Positions 49,431-60,631 of a stretch of DNA of 64,000 nt are shown here, piece after piece (the first letter of the stretch is position 1; each line of letters begins with the position of its first letter). Position numbers and translations under genes: made by a program. Under the pieces are notes generated by a model. It ran no database searches. It had not been told where the DNA came from and was given only the letters and a program-made list of their open reading frames with translations. Source of the DNA: Dipteronia dyeriana (taxonomy: Eukaryota; Streptophyta; Magnoliopsida; Sapindales; Sapindaceae); the NCBI GenBank assembly GCA_032871835.1, contig CM065295.1:65345687-65409686 (forward strand), given 5' to 3'.

Positions 49431-49999
49431 GAACGGCGAGGTTCGTTGTTTGGGGGAGAGAGAGAGTGTGTGTGTTTTTTTAGTTTTTAGTTTTTTATTT
49501 TTTATTTTTTATTTTTTATTTTTTTAATTATAGTCTTTTACCATATTACCCTTTCAATTTTAATGGTAAATGCGATTTTGGACGAAAAAGGTAACAAAAG
49601 GGGGCATATATATGAATTCTTTCATTTCAGGGGGAAGGCTTACTAAAAATAGGGCAAAGGTCATGGGGAAATGATACTTTCCTTATATATAATTGAGTTG
49701 TGGTGTTAAGCAATATAGATGGACAAACATTTGAGAATCTAATGTTTGGTCAAAGAGATTGAATGTAGGCCCAAAACCTATTTACCATCTTTAGGTTAGC
49801 TTTTAGACATTTAACAGTGTATTTGTAATTTTATGTTAATATTGATATAAAATACATCAGTGCATTATATTTGGACTATAAATTATGGATAAGTATGGAT
49901 AAGTGCTTATAGACTAAGTCAAATCAATCGAATCTAATTACCCACATGCAAGGCACCGATCAGTACACACCGAGAAGAAAAGTTTCAAATATATATATT
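49431..49999. other. Intergenic DNA, no gene seen
   Basis: Contains a GAGAGAGAGTGTGTGTGT tract at about 49,457 and a tandem TTTTTTATTT run at about 49,485-49,525. No protein recognised. Confidence 0.4.
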
Positions 50000-50469
50000 G
50001 GTTTTCTTATCAGTACGTACTGATATAAAGAAAACACAAGACATCCGAATCTAAATGTTGGTTTCATCTGATGATTATATTTGTTTCTTGAAAATATATA
50101 TTAAGAGAGAAGATATATATTAAAGAAAATGATATGTATTAAGATTAGGATTCTCTGCAAAATATTTTTTTTACTGTAATAATTAACTCTGAGATATATC
50201 TCTCTATTTTTTTTTTCAAACAATGATTCTTCTAAATCTTCTACACCAAACCGGAAAAAATAATAATAATAAAAGAATCGTGGACTTTAAAAGTTATTTT
50301 TTTTTATACTCATGATCAACTATGTTTACAACACAAAATGAAAATCTAGAGCACCATAGACAAATAAAGTCTCTTTTAGATATACTAAGGCCAAAAATCC
50401 CTCTCGAATCTATGAATTCTACGTTGTTGATAAAACATCCGTAAATAGTATTGATTCAGAAGGAAATAT

Positions 50470-50517
50470 TGCAAAATACTTTTTCAAATAAATAAATAAA
50501 TAAATAAATAAATAAAA
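50470..50517. repeat. (AAAT)n microsatellite
   Basis: About eight tandem AAAT units at the inner edge of the left arm of the long-TIR element. Confidence 0.85.
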
Positions 50518-50520
50518 AGA

Positions 50521-50700
50521 GTAATACTATTTTAACCAAAATTTGTGTCTAAATCTGATGTCCAAATGATATGGCAACACTCTAATCCATTCGTTTAAAT
50601 CATGTAAATCTAATACAATTTGAATAAATGGATTAGAGTGTTAACATATCATTTGAGTACTAGATTTGAACATCAAATTTGGACAAAATTGTATTATTGA
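50521..50700. mobile_element. Hairpin MITE inside the long-TIR element
   Basis: The left half (AATACTATTTTAACCAAAAT, CCAAATGATATGGCAACACT, CTAATCCATT) pairs with the right half (AATGGATTAGAGTGTTAAC, ATATCATTTG, CAAAATTGTATT). The arms are about 75 bp with a short loop. No coding capacity. Confidence 0.75.
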
Positions 50701-51629
50701 AATAAAAATAATAATTCATTCTTTCATAAAAGGATTATTTTTTTGAAAGAATACGTAAAAGGTTTTTTTTATTCATATTAGTGTTTTAAAAAATCAACAT
50801 TCCCTTTATTTCCTTCAATATGTCATAAATGACTGCAAATTAAATTTGAATAAACGGTATCCTCTTAAAAAAAATTAATCACTCAAACAAATTCGATCAG
50901 ATTAAAAAGTACATTTTTGAATCATTAGTGCCATTTTGATTTTACTTGCCTAAAGTATAACACAATTTACACGATTGTGTCAAGCAACCTAACAAATCAT
51001 TTTAATTAGGTTTCAAAAAAAAAAAAAAAATTGGGTTAATAGCATTACTCAGTTCAAGAATCAACTTTTTAAGAGATAATAAACATATTTTAAAAAAATA
51101 CATAATTTTTCTTTATTGAAAAGTTTAATATCTTATTTTTCATTGATAAGTTTCTTTTAGATGTTAGGTGATGATAGTTAGGAAGAATAACAATAAATAA
51201 TATGGTTTTACGGATGTGGTATCAACAATGGAAAGTTCCTAGATAAATCAAGAGGAATTTTTGGTCTTAGTATATCTCAAAGTGTTATGTATTCATATAG
51301 TGTTGAAAACATAGTTAATAATATAAAAAATAGCTTTTGAAGTCCAGGAATGTTTTTTTTTTATTATTATTTTCCGGTTTGGGGTAGAAGATTTAGAAGA
51401 ATCATTGTTGAAGAAGAAAATAGAGAGATATAACTTAGAGTTAATTAATACAGTGTTTTTTTTATAGAGAATCTTAATCTTGGTATATATCATTTTCTTT
51501 AATATATATCTTCATTTTTAATATATATATACATATTTTAAGAAACAAATCTAACCATTGTATAAAACCAACACTTAGATTTGGATAACCTTTGTTTTCA
51601 TTATATTAGTGCCTATAGAGAAGAAAACC

Positions 51630-53047
51630 ACTGTATATCGAATTGGGTCAAATTTGACCATTTGTAATGTAAAGGAATTGAACTTGTGCAACAAAATATT
51701 AAAAGAGGTATCCTTTAACAATGGGCCGGGCCGATATAAGAAGAAGAACGCCCAAATGGATGTTAGAATTTTATTTATTTATTTTGAAGTAAACGGAGTC
51801 TCTTTAATGTCTTTTACATATTTATCCTGTATTATTTGATAAGTATAACCTTTTGATTTTAATGTTGGTTCAAACATAAATCTTCATATAAACTGTTTAT
51901 CATGCTTGTTAAATATAATTACCATAAAAATGACAAAGTATTATAAAAATATATATTCAAATTCAATCTTATAAACATTACTCTAAACTAAAATAGATAC
52001 GAAACTCCAATTTTTAACTATTTTTCAAACTTCATTTTGTACATTTTCTTACATTTTCTTTTAACGATAAAATGTTATCGAATATCGATTGTACCATTTC
52101 TTTTTTTACCCATTCATTAAGGTTCAGTTTAACATTGCTTTTTAAAGAAATATATTTTATCATTTTAACTTCTTCCAAGAACCAAAATGAAAAGCTACAT
52201 TTTGTAGTATGCCAAACGGAGCCCAAGTAAACTTTAGTTTTGATTTTACATTCAATACTAGACATATCTTCAAATCTTCAATCATGTGTCTAGAACTATA
52301 ACCACTCGATTTTTCCTTTCTCTTTTTCTCTTTTAGTGCCCGAAAGGAGGTAAACAATTCCGATCTTTTTTTTCCTCATTCATCTCTTATAAGTAGAATG
52401 ATTTAAAGCCATATAACATAAAGGTATCTAACTTTATGAATCAAAATATATATTTATAATTCATTCTAAAAGTTTATTTAAAAAAAAAACAATTTAGGGC
52501 CACTTTTTATATTGGTCAATAGATATCACTTTTTCATGATTAAGGATTTTGTGAAGTTAGAATACTAATTTTGTGTGTTTAAGTTGAACTCAAAGTCGGT
52601 AAAATGTAATGCCGATGAAGATTGTGGCAAAACCTGTGGTATAAATTATATACGACGAGATCAATAGTTACAATGTGTTGTGCAAATATTACTCCCTTAA
52701 AGAGAGATACATATTCAATCCCCTCAAACTCCAATTATTCAATGTTGCTTAAAACTTTTGTAGAAGCCATTAAGCTTGCTGTTACATGTCAAAATCCTAG
52801 GAAGATGAAAATGTCAAAAAGTTTAACAAAACAAATATGAGGCCACGTGGGTCTAGATCTCTCTCCCTCTACTACTCCTTACAAAGACATTTTCTTACAC
52901 AATTAAGCTCTGTTATCGCCGCAAAATGGAAAGACTCAAGGTCATTGATTTTTTTTTTTTTTCTTTTTCTTTTTCTAATCTGTTTGTACATCCTTTGATA
53001 TGTTACATAATACTCTTGTGTATATACATTCGTGATAGGTTGGTTAG
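51630..53047. other. Intergenic DNA downstream of the P450 gene
   Basis: Open frames of 64-77 codons on both strands are unrecognised and AT-driven. The segment nearest the gene (52,850-53,047) is the 3' untranslated region of the P450 and its flank. Confidence 0.4.
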
Positions 53048-55709
53048 TCAGCAGTAAGAAGAAACCCTAATATGCAATCCATTTGGTGCTTCAACTCTTG
53101 GGAATTTCATTAGTTTGTCTCCCCCAACTTCTTCCCACCTGCATTTTGCAAATCAAATAATGTCAGCCAAGTCCTTGTTTTCATGTCAAGTCTCCAATTC
53201 AACAGAGCACAAAAATATGTGAAGTTGTGTGTGTGTTCATACCTGTATCTAGTTACAAAGTAGTGAAGAAAAGTAGAAATTTCTGCTATTCCCAAATCCT
53301 TCCCAGGACACTGCCTGCTTCCTCCTCCAAATATGAATAAGTAGTTTTGAGACTCCAAGCTTTTATCCTGTATTTCATTACATATATAGCTAATTAGATT
53401 GATTTATAATTTCATTAGATATGATCTTTCTCCGGTCATGACTAGACCTGAACATTTTTGTACGGTCTCAATCAGGATCAGACCGTACAAAAAATTTTAG
53501 GTCTGGTCCTGACCGGAGAATTATTCTCATTAGATATATGCAGATTATTTGTACATAAAATCGATTCTGTGTACAAATAATCGACTCTCTACACGGACCT
53601 GAGAATGATTAGTACAACTTTTTATGCGGGAAGGAAAGAGATATTAATAGACACTAACCAGCCATCTCCATGGATTGAAAGCTAATGGTTCTGGATATAA
53701 ATATGGGTCATAATTGATCTCTCTTGTATAAACATAAATTCTCCATCCCTGAGGAATCACAAATCCTGGATAAAGAAAGCAGGGAGATCAGCCATTTATG
53801 TATAATCCATCAACTTATCTAAACCATTAAAACATCAAATGGAGCAGGATGTTCCAATCATTTCTAAACACAAGATTAGCTAATAATTTAATTTAATTTA
53901 ATTTAATTTAATGTTAACATTTCATTCATGGGGTCTCACAGATAGATTTACCAAGATGAAAACATTCTTTTCTTCAAAAAGTTTGATATCTTTTCAAAAA
54001 ATCATTTAAACAAGACATGGGTCATCAATGGAATGGTCCAGCTAGATTGGTTGGTATGGCACGTAAATCATGATAGAGTGAGGTCCACTGAGGATGATGA
54101 TCTCATATGCTATACAATTTTTATTTATTTATTTATTTCAGATAACATCCAGCTACAAACAACACACACAGCTTCTTGAGCCCAAAAAAGATTATTATAG
54201 AAGCTGGAAATCATAGGCAAAGTCTATTAATTAATTTATTATACTCACCATTAAGTTCCATTTCTTTAGTAGTTTTCCTCAAAACTCCATTAACAATTGT
54301 AGCTAATCTTGAGGTCTCAAAAATCACCTGCATTAAAAAATGAACACACTAAATTAAATTTTGTTTTCTATTATTTACCAAAAAGAAAAAAAAAATACTA
54401 GTTTTCTTACCGCACGAGTAAATCTCATTGATTTAAGGTCCTTCCATTCAATTGGATCCTCTGGATTTTTTCTCTTTCTGATTTCCAAATGTTCCTTCTA
54501 CAAAAATTTCAACACTATAATCAGATCAAACACACCAAAAAAATTATTAAGAAAAAAAAAACAGGACATTTGAAACCTTTGAACTTACTCTTAATTCTTG
54601 AAGCACTTTTGGATGATCATGCAGATACTTGACTGCCATCATGGAAGTAGTTGATACAGTCTCATACCCAGAATACAAAATGGTGATTATTTGATCTATA
54701 ATCTCTTCATCACTAAGTTTGTACTTGTTTTCTTGATTGTTCATCAAGCAAGCAAGCATGTCTTGGTGGGTAATTTCTTCAGAAGCCCTTCTCTCTTGTA
54801 TCAGTTTTCTCAACATGCTTAAAATGTTTTTCCTTGCCTGCAAACCTTGGCGATAATTCGTGCCAGGAAAATCTATAGGCAATGAAAGAGTTCCTAAAAC
54901 CAACTTGAAGAACTCAGGCATGAATTCCTCAGATATTGAGCTGGATTCCAGAGTGGCAATTTGCTTAAGTGAAGAGAGAAGTGCCATCTATACCAAAAAA
55001 AAATGAGGATCATACAAAAAACAGAGCAAAAATGAAAAGAAACTTGAAGAAAAAAAAATTGATTAAACTGACCTCTTTGGTTTTGTGTTGAATGTTGATG
55101 ACCTTGTTATCCCAAAAGTTGAGGTGGGTTCTCATGAAACCATCAATTTTTGGTAAAAGTTGGTCTCTGATCATAGTGGGACTGATGAGAGAAAGCAAAG
55201 CACCTCTCATGTACTTGTGAGTGGACCCATGAACTGCTGCAATGTTGCATTTGCCTAAGATATCAATCATGGACTGAGGGTAGCCTGGAACCAGACCTTT
55301 TGCTTCATTCATCAATATGTATCTGTTCAGGTCTGGATCCATGGACACCATTGTTGGACATCCAAGTATGTGAGATTTGAATAAATTGCCATACCTGTTA
55401 GTTGTAACACACAAGTTGTAAAAAAAATACATTACTAACCAAATAACAGTAAAATACAGATTTTGTAGCTAAATTTACAAGAAAACCCTTTATAATGTAA
55501 AGAAAAGCAATGAAGAATGACCTTGCTCTCTGTGTTTTCATGAAGTTTGGACCTTGCTTTAGAAACTCAGTAGTCTCACCAAAGACAGGCCAACCCATTG
55601 TACCTGGAGGAAGACCTTTCTTTCTGTATCTCACTTCATTCCATTTCAACAGAGCAGTGCAAGTAAAAAGCATCAACAAGACACCAAAAACAACCATGAA
55701 AATAGCCAT
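53048..55709 (-). CDS. CYP85A: Cytochrome P450, CYP85A (brassinosteroid C-6 oxidase) type, 8 exons
   Basis: Exons on the minus strand are 55,522-55,709, 55,073-55,394, 54,589-54,987, 54,411-54,497, 54,249-54,327, 53,659-53,765, 53,243-53,367 and 53,048-53,138. All have GT-AG introns and join in frame to 466 codons (465 aa, as in known CYP85A proteins). Residues 1-20 form an N-terminal membrane anchor, followed by the proline-rich hinge LPPGTMGWPVFGE. The I-helix motif is SGYETVST (276-283), the K-helix ExxR is ETSR (336-339), the PERF-like motif is FNPWRW, and the heme loop FGGGSRQCPGK has Cys414 as thiolate ligand. CYP85A enzymes on the ER oxidise C-6 of castasterone precursors, and some make brassinolide. 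Which reaction this copy performs cannot be told from sequence alone. It ends at VSSYC. The sequence closely follows the family throughout and looks functional. Confidence 0.95.
53428..53615. repeat. Two adjacent hairpins in intron 6 of the P450 gene
   Basis: Hairpin 1 (53,428-53,520): arms with TTCTCCGGTC, AGACCT and TTTTTGTACGGTCT pair over about 40 bp around a ten-base loop. Hairpin 2 (about 53,520-53,615) has a perfect 13-bp core GATTATTTGTACA (53,543-53,555) with TGTACAAATAATC (53,570-53,582) and weaker outer pairing. Both lie within the 291-bp intron and may be small MITEs. Confidence 0.75.
53885..53915. repeat. (AATTT)n in intron 5 of the P450 gene
   Basis: Five or so tandem AATTT pentamers in the 483-bp intron, with no effect on splice signals. 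Confidence 0.8.
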
Positions 55710-55762
55710 TGCTTATTTGCTTATTTGCTTGCTTGATTGCTTGATTGCTTGATTGCTTGATG
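55710..55762 (-). repeat. Octamer tandem repeats in the P450 5' leader
   Basis: On the coding strand the leader reads four AAGCAATC-type units and then two AAATAAGC-type units directly up to the ATG at 55,709. This is an unusual, repeat-built 5' leader. Confidence 0.85.
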
Positions 55763-55844
55763 CCAAGAACCACCAAACCCCCTCCACACAGAAAGTTGTA
55801 GATGGTATGGGCTTGTCCTAGTTCTAAGTTAGCCACAAAGTGTG

Positions 55845-55857
55845 CATAATATATAGG
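55845..55857 (-). promoter_or_regulatory. TATA-like box of the P450 gene
   Basis: CCTATATATTATG on the coding strand lies about 140 bases before the ATG, which would give a leader of roughly 110 bases. It is the best TATA candidate in the upstream region. Confidence 0.5.
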
Positions 55858-55859
55858 CA

Positions 55860-56635
55860 TTTTAGAGGTACACAGAGATAGAAAAAGTGGCACATAGTCC
55901 AAACCATGCACCCTACTAGTAAAGGACCCTACTCTACTCTATCACCTCTAGTATTAGTAACTAGTAATAAAAGCATACTCAGAATCAGAAATGTAAATGG
56001 GACAAAATTTGCTTTGCTTTTTATACTACTAGTATAAATTTTTAACTCAGCCAACAACCGTTTTGACTCAAATACTGTGATTTGAGATGTTAAAATCCTT
56101 TTCCTCCACCATTAATTAATCATCTATTAAAAAACCAACTACCCAACCCAGTCTTCAAGGTTTTCAGTCATGAATGCTTGTTTGATAGTTACAGAGGGGA
56201 GATACTCTTTCGAATTCAAGAATTGTTTATGATATGGGTATTATTTGTTTGACAAATTAAGTGGGAAAAAAGAGACCTAAACATAAATGAGTTAAGAAAA
56301 AAGGGATCTGTGAAGATGCACATGCACACCACCCCATTGGACCTAACAAAAGAGCACTAGGAGCCCCGGTCCATCACATGTCTCTCAACAACATCTGCTC
56401 ATGGAATTACAAAAACCTCACTACATGACACCCTCTTGCTTACCATGTGAATAAGTGAAGAGAGAGAGAGAGAGACTTCTGTGCTTCAAAACTGCAAGTT
56501 TCAAACTTTAGACTGCCTCTTTGCAGCAGTTTTGAAGCTGTGGACTGTGATTCCTAGATAACCATTAGTGGCACTGTGCTATTGACTTCTTGGACTATTC
56601 ATATGCTAGAGAGACTAGAGTAGACTTTCATTTCA

Positions 56636-56638
<3 letters not shown>
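55860..56638 (-). promoter_or_regulatory. Upstream region of the P450 gene
   Basis: No gene lies here. It contains a CACATG E-box-like word near 56,376 and an (AG)n run at about 56,459-56,475. CYP85A genes are known to be repressed by brassinosteroid signalling, but I cannot point to a decisive operator in this sequence. Confidence 0.35.

Positions 56639-56712
<74 letters not shown>
56639..56712. repeat. (TA)n microsatellite, about 37 units
   Basis: An uninterrupted alternating AT run directly adjoining the MITE copy at 56,713-56,868. Confidence 0.95.
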
Positions 56713-56713
<1 letters not shown>

Positions 56714-56870
56714 TACATTAAATGTAAACCATCCATTTTACATATTTTGAGTTGGCATGTATACACATGTTAAAACTCTTTTATAAACGAGTGACTCATA
56801 TATAATGTCCTTAAATGGGTGACTCGCATTCAATATCCTTATATAATTCCATCACCTTTTATATATATAT
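56713..56870. mobile_element. MITE bordered by (TA)n, copy 2
   Basis: In reverse complement it follows the 27.6-kb MITE: GATGGAATTATATAAGGATA, TTGAATGCGAGTC, AAAAGAGTTTTAACATGTGT, ATACATGCCAACTCAAAATA and TGTAAAAT appear in the same order. (TA)n flanks it on both sides. Its own inverted ends are weak and non-coding. Confidence 0.75.
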
Positions 56871-57587
56871 ATAGTTGGGAATTGAATAAGCAATATATTC
56901 TCACACCCACACCCAGAGCAAGGCTAAAAAAAAGGGAGTATTATTCTGAATGAATAACATACCAATTGTTGGAATTAACCAGAAGGTGGAGGGGAGACTT
57001 GATTTTTCCCTTGTTAATTTGTAAAGAACTACAATGATTAATATTTGGATTTATGCAGGAGAATGAGATAAATACTTAGTTTTCCACTAATCACATCAAT
57101 TGACTTAACAAGATCGAAAGATTTGGAGCTATCTATTGGTATGCTTTCTCAGATTAGCTTTTTGCTTCATTGATTAGAAAAACAAATTTGCTATGACACC
57201 AAGAACTCCGCCGTCCATCACCATAAACTTGCTTTATATCCCGAGATTTGCGGGAAATTTATTGGATTGATCACGTTTTATGCTCTGGGATTTCAGCAAA
57301 TTCATGGTGAACAGGTGAGGATTTATCGGCTTAGCCTAATATTTTAAGTTTTTCGTTCGAGATAAGAGATTTTTACCCATAAACAGTTAGAGAATAGGAT
57401 AAAAATCTGATTAAGTTGATTGAATAGATTTCTATCCTACTATAATATATATATATATATGATACTTTTCTTCTGGATGCTTTTTAAGTGGATCATAGAT
57501 TATGGAAAAACATATATGAGTATATGCAGACTGATTCAAAACAATTGAATCCAATAGTACAAATGCAAAACATTGATATATGGGAAA
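56871..57587. other. Intergenic DNA, no gene seen
   Basis: AT-rich sequence without recognisable proteins or repeats apart from a short (TA)n at about 57,447-57,462. Confidence 0.4.
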
Positions 57588-57589
57588 TG

Positions 57590-57746
57590 CTAATATTTCC
57601 AATAAATTATCCTAAAAATATGTACAATCCAATGTGGCAGTCCAATTCATTTAATGAATTACCATGTTTTTTCTCTCATTATCTATTTTACTAGACTGTC
57701 ACATTGGATTGTACATATTTTTTAGACAATTTGTTAGGAAGTCTAG
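57590..57746. mobile_element. Hairpin MITE (GTACAATCCAATGTG type)
   Basis: The left arm (57,590-57,642) contains AAATATGTACAATCCAATGT and GGCAGTC. The right arm (57,694-57,746) contains GACTGTCACATTGGATTGTA and CATATTT. The inner 27 bp pair with one mismatch and the outer 25 bp pair imperfectly, leaving a ~50-base loop. No coding capacity. Confidence 0.8.
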
Positions 57747-57789
57747 TATTATCTTGATATATATATAATTATTTATTTATTTATCGGTT

Positions 57790-58118
57790 TATGATTCCCA
57801 CTTTAAGCACCTTTATGAAATTTAATAGAATATATTGAATCTTGATTTGAATTTTTGTATGGATAATAAAAACATTGAATACACTTGTGGAAAAAAAAAA
57901 CCGGATCGAAGAACTAATTTTTTTCGACTTTTTTGAAGATAAAACATTTAAAAATAAGGAAATAAAAGAAAAAATAGTTCTCAAATAAAAAAAAATACAA
58001 ATTTTGACCAAATGTGTATTTTTTTTAAGATGCATACAAAAAATCTCATTAAAAAACATTCAATTACATATAATTTCATCAAAGGTGCTTATTGTATTAA
58101 AATAAGATGGCGCCGATA
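57790..58118. mobile_element. Degenerate hairpin MITE related to the next two
   Basis: AAGCACCTTTATGAAATTTA on the left pairs with ATAATTTCATCAAAGGTGCT on the right. The right end TTAAAATAAGATGG resembles the ATTAAAATGAGGG end of the following copy. Confidence 0.5.
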
Positions 58119-58133
58119 GAAAAAACTCCATAC

Positions 58134-58144
<11 letters not shown>

Positions 58145-58168
<24 letters not shown>

Positions 58169-58473
58169 ATGGTTCTATAAATTTTTATATGATTTTTTTG
58201 GTGGATGATAAGTTTAATGAAATCTACTAAACATAAAAATTTAAGAATTTTTTAAACACTACAACTGTTTATCTTGATTTTGTTACATACGTAGGCATTG
58301 AAAAATGACAAAATATAAGAAAATTCAATAAAAATAGTTGTAGTGTTTGGAAAATTCTTAAACCTTATTCATAGGTAGATTTCGTTGAACGTATCATTCA
58401 TAAAAAAATTCATAAAAATGGATGTGATTTCATCAAAGTCCTTATCAAAATTAAAATGAGGGATCCGTGAAAA

Positions 58474-58477
<4 letters not shown>
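58145..58477. mobile_element. Hairpin MITE bordered by (TA)n, diverged copy
   Basis: It shares with the 58,531-58,910 element the start TGGTTCT, the centre (GGCATTG, AATAGTTGTAGTG, TTATTCATAGGTAGATTT) and the end GATGTGATTTCATC, AATTAAAATGAGGGAT. Its left arm has lost the outer ~60 bp. (TA)n borders both sides. Confidence 0.7.
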
Positions 58478-58530
<53 letters not shown>

Positions 58531-58533
<3 letters not shown>

Positions 58534-58910
58534 TTCTCTCATAAGGGATCCCTTATTTTAGTTTCGGTAAGGACCACCATGAAATCACATTCATTTGTAG
58601 GAATTTTTATCTAAATTTTTTGTGGATGATATTTCAATGAAATCTACGTATAAATAAAATTTGAGAATTTTTCAAGAACCACAACTATTTATCCCTATTT
58701 TGTTAAACATAAAGGCATTGGAAAATGGGTGAAATATAGGAAAATCCAAGAAAATTAGTTGTAGTGAAAAATTCTCAAATTTTATTCATAGGTAGATTTT
58801 ATTAAATATATCATTTATAAAAAATTTAGATCAAAATTCATAAAAATTGATGTGATTTCATGGTGGCCCTTACCGAAATTAAAATAAGGGATTCCTTATG
58901 AGAGAACCAT
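58531..58910. mobile_element. Near-perfect hairpin MITE bordered by (TA)n
   Basis: 380 bp. The left end ATGGTTCTCTCATAAGGGAT and complemented right end ATGGTTCTCTCATAAGGAAT continue to pair for about 160 bp per arm (CCCTTATTTTA, TTTCGGTAAGG, CCACCATGAAATCACAT, AATAAAATTTGAGAATTTTT), with only a short centre unpaired. (TA)n tracts of about 25 and 14 units border it. It has no transposase. Confidence 0.88.
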
Positions 58911-60631
58911 TATATATATATATATATATATATATACATTTCAACCCAAACAAATCTAATATAATTTTTAAAACAGATTCAAACCGAATCAAAAAAAGTT
59001 GGATTGGTTTAGTTAGATTTATCAGTAGGTTGGAATCCAAAAATCGTTTTTTGTTATGTTATTATAAAAAATTATTTAAAAATAAAAATATTAAACATGG
59101 GTTTTATTTAATTATTCACTAATGCTAGTTAAACAAAAAATCTATTCCTAAAATCAACCCAAATGATGTGGTATATAATTTGTCCTTACCATATCATTCA
59201 TCATATCACTTCATGATTTGTGTAGTGATGACAACTCATTTGACATATCATTTAGGTTGAATTTTGGATTAATTTTTTGGATTATATAGTATTAAGCTTA
59301 ATTATTTTAAAAATTAAGAAAAATATTATATAATTAATAAATTAACAATAACAAAAATCAAAAAAGAAAAATTAAAAATAAAACATAATCTGACTTAAAT
59401 AAAAATAAGATAACTAAAATAATACTCATATTGTACAAAATATCATGGAAGAGTTGTTATTCAATTTTATTTATTAAAAAATATATAAAATAAAGAAAAG
59501 TAGTACGATTTAATGGTTGACTGCAATTAATGAGATTTGTATGAGTTAACTTATTAAGACTTTACTTATATTATCTACTTGGATGTTACATGTTTAGATA
59601 TGAGTTGGATTTGAATTTTATTGAATATATGAGTTGATTTGGATTGCATGGAATTTATTTTAAGCAATCTAAACCAAACAAACCTTTGATCAATTTGATC
59701 GGTTTGGTCAATGACAAACCTATTAGTTTTTAATGTGTAATTGAATCAACCTATAAAGTTTAGGTTGGGTTAGGCAGACTGGTTCAGTTATACTGTTTTT
59801 TACACAACCTAACGACAATAATGATTGAATATACATACTAAGTCCACATATATAAAAGTAACTCTGGTAACGCAAACCTAAAGGGCAGATTGATTGGCTC
59901 GCGAGCTATAGACCGATACAATGGAAATGGAAGGCATGTTGCAACAATTTGGAAGTAGAAGAAGATTGTTATAAGAGATTAATATAAAAAAAAAATCAAA
60001 ATCTTATTTAAAAACTAATTAAGATCATACTACATACTCTTACGGTTTCGAATCATACCCCAACATACACACTTTGACTAGTGGTACTATTTTAATTAGT
60101 TTGACATGATATGCCTACAAAATAAAAAACAACAAAACAAATAAAACTCAATAGCCTTATAAACCGTCGAGTGGCCAAATTCGAAAAACATTCATACTAT
60201 ATATCATGAAATTAGCGTTCAATAACTAAACAGTAAAATTATTTTTCAATTTTAATGCATCAACAATTGTAAAATTATTATTAAAATACTTATAATGATC
60301 CATGATATGATTTCTACAAATTGCACAGTTCTCCTGATCAATAAATCTTATGATAAATAACAATAAATCTGCATGATAAGCAAGTATGTGTGCATGCATG
60401 CAACAAACTCCAAGTCCATAGAGCAACAACACTACACTTCTTAAATAACCAAATAGAATGATCCAGAGAATATAGTATTGAGATTAAAAAAATATATTAA
60501 TATCATTAAATAGATGACACGTATCACTTCCTTACGTGAAGAAGCTATTTTTCTACTATATAATATAATGATCCATGATATGGTTTCTACAAATTGCATA
60601 GTTCTCCTGATCAATAAATCTGCATGATATA
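58911..60631. other. AT-rich intergenic DNA with one short hairpin and a direct repeat
   Basis: A hairpin at about 59,131-59,265 (AAAATCAACCCAAATGATGT with CATATCATTTAGGTTGAATT) looks like another MITE. AATGATCCATGATATG followed by TTTCTACAAATTGCA occurs at 60,295 and again at 60,569 over about 60 bp. No genes recognised. Confidence 0.45.

Larger units (their letters stand above)
50000..51629. mobile_element. Element with ~0.43-kb terminal inverted repeats
   Basis: The left arm (about 50,000-50,445) and right arm (about 51,200-51,629) are inverse complements with point differences. Shared landmarks are the ends GGTTTTCTT/AAGAAAACC, AGATATATATTAAAGAAAAT, ATTCTTCTAAATCTTCTAC and TTGTTGATA..ACATCCGTAAA. 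The ~0.75-kb centre has no transposase. Arm length suggests a Mutator-like or foldback element. Flanks are AT-rich and a target duplication is not clear. Confidence 0.75.

Noticed and set aside
52032..52357. Two overlapping minus-strand frames downstream of the P450 gene, considered as a small gene
   Set aside because: They are in different frames and Lys/Phe/Leu-rich as expected from AT-rich DNA, with no recognisable domain.
55636..55911. 91-codon frame upstream of and overlapping the P450 start, possibly an alternative N-terminus
   Set aside because: It is out of frame with the P450 and its Met lies upstream of the TATA-like box. At most it would be a small upstream frame in a longer transcript.
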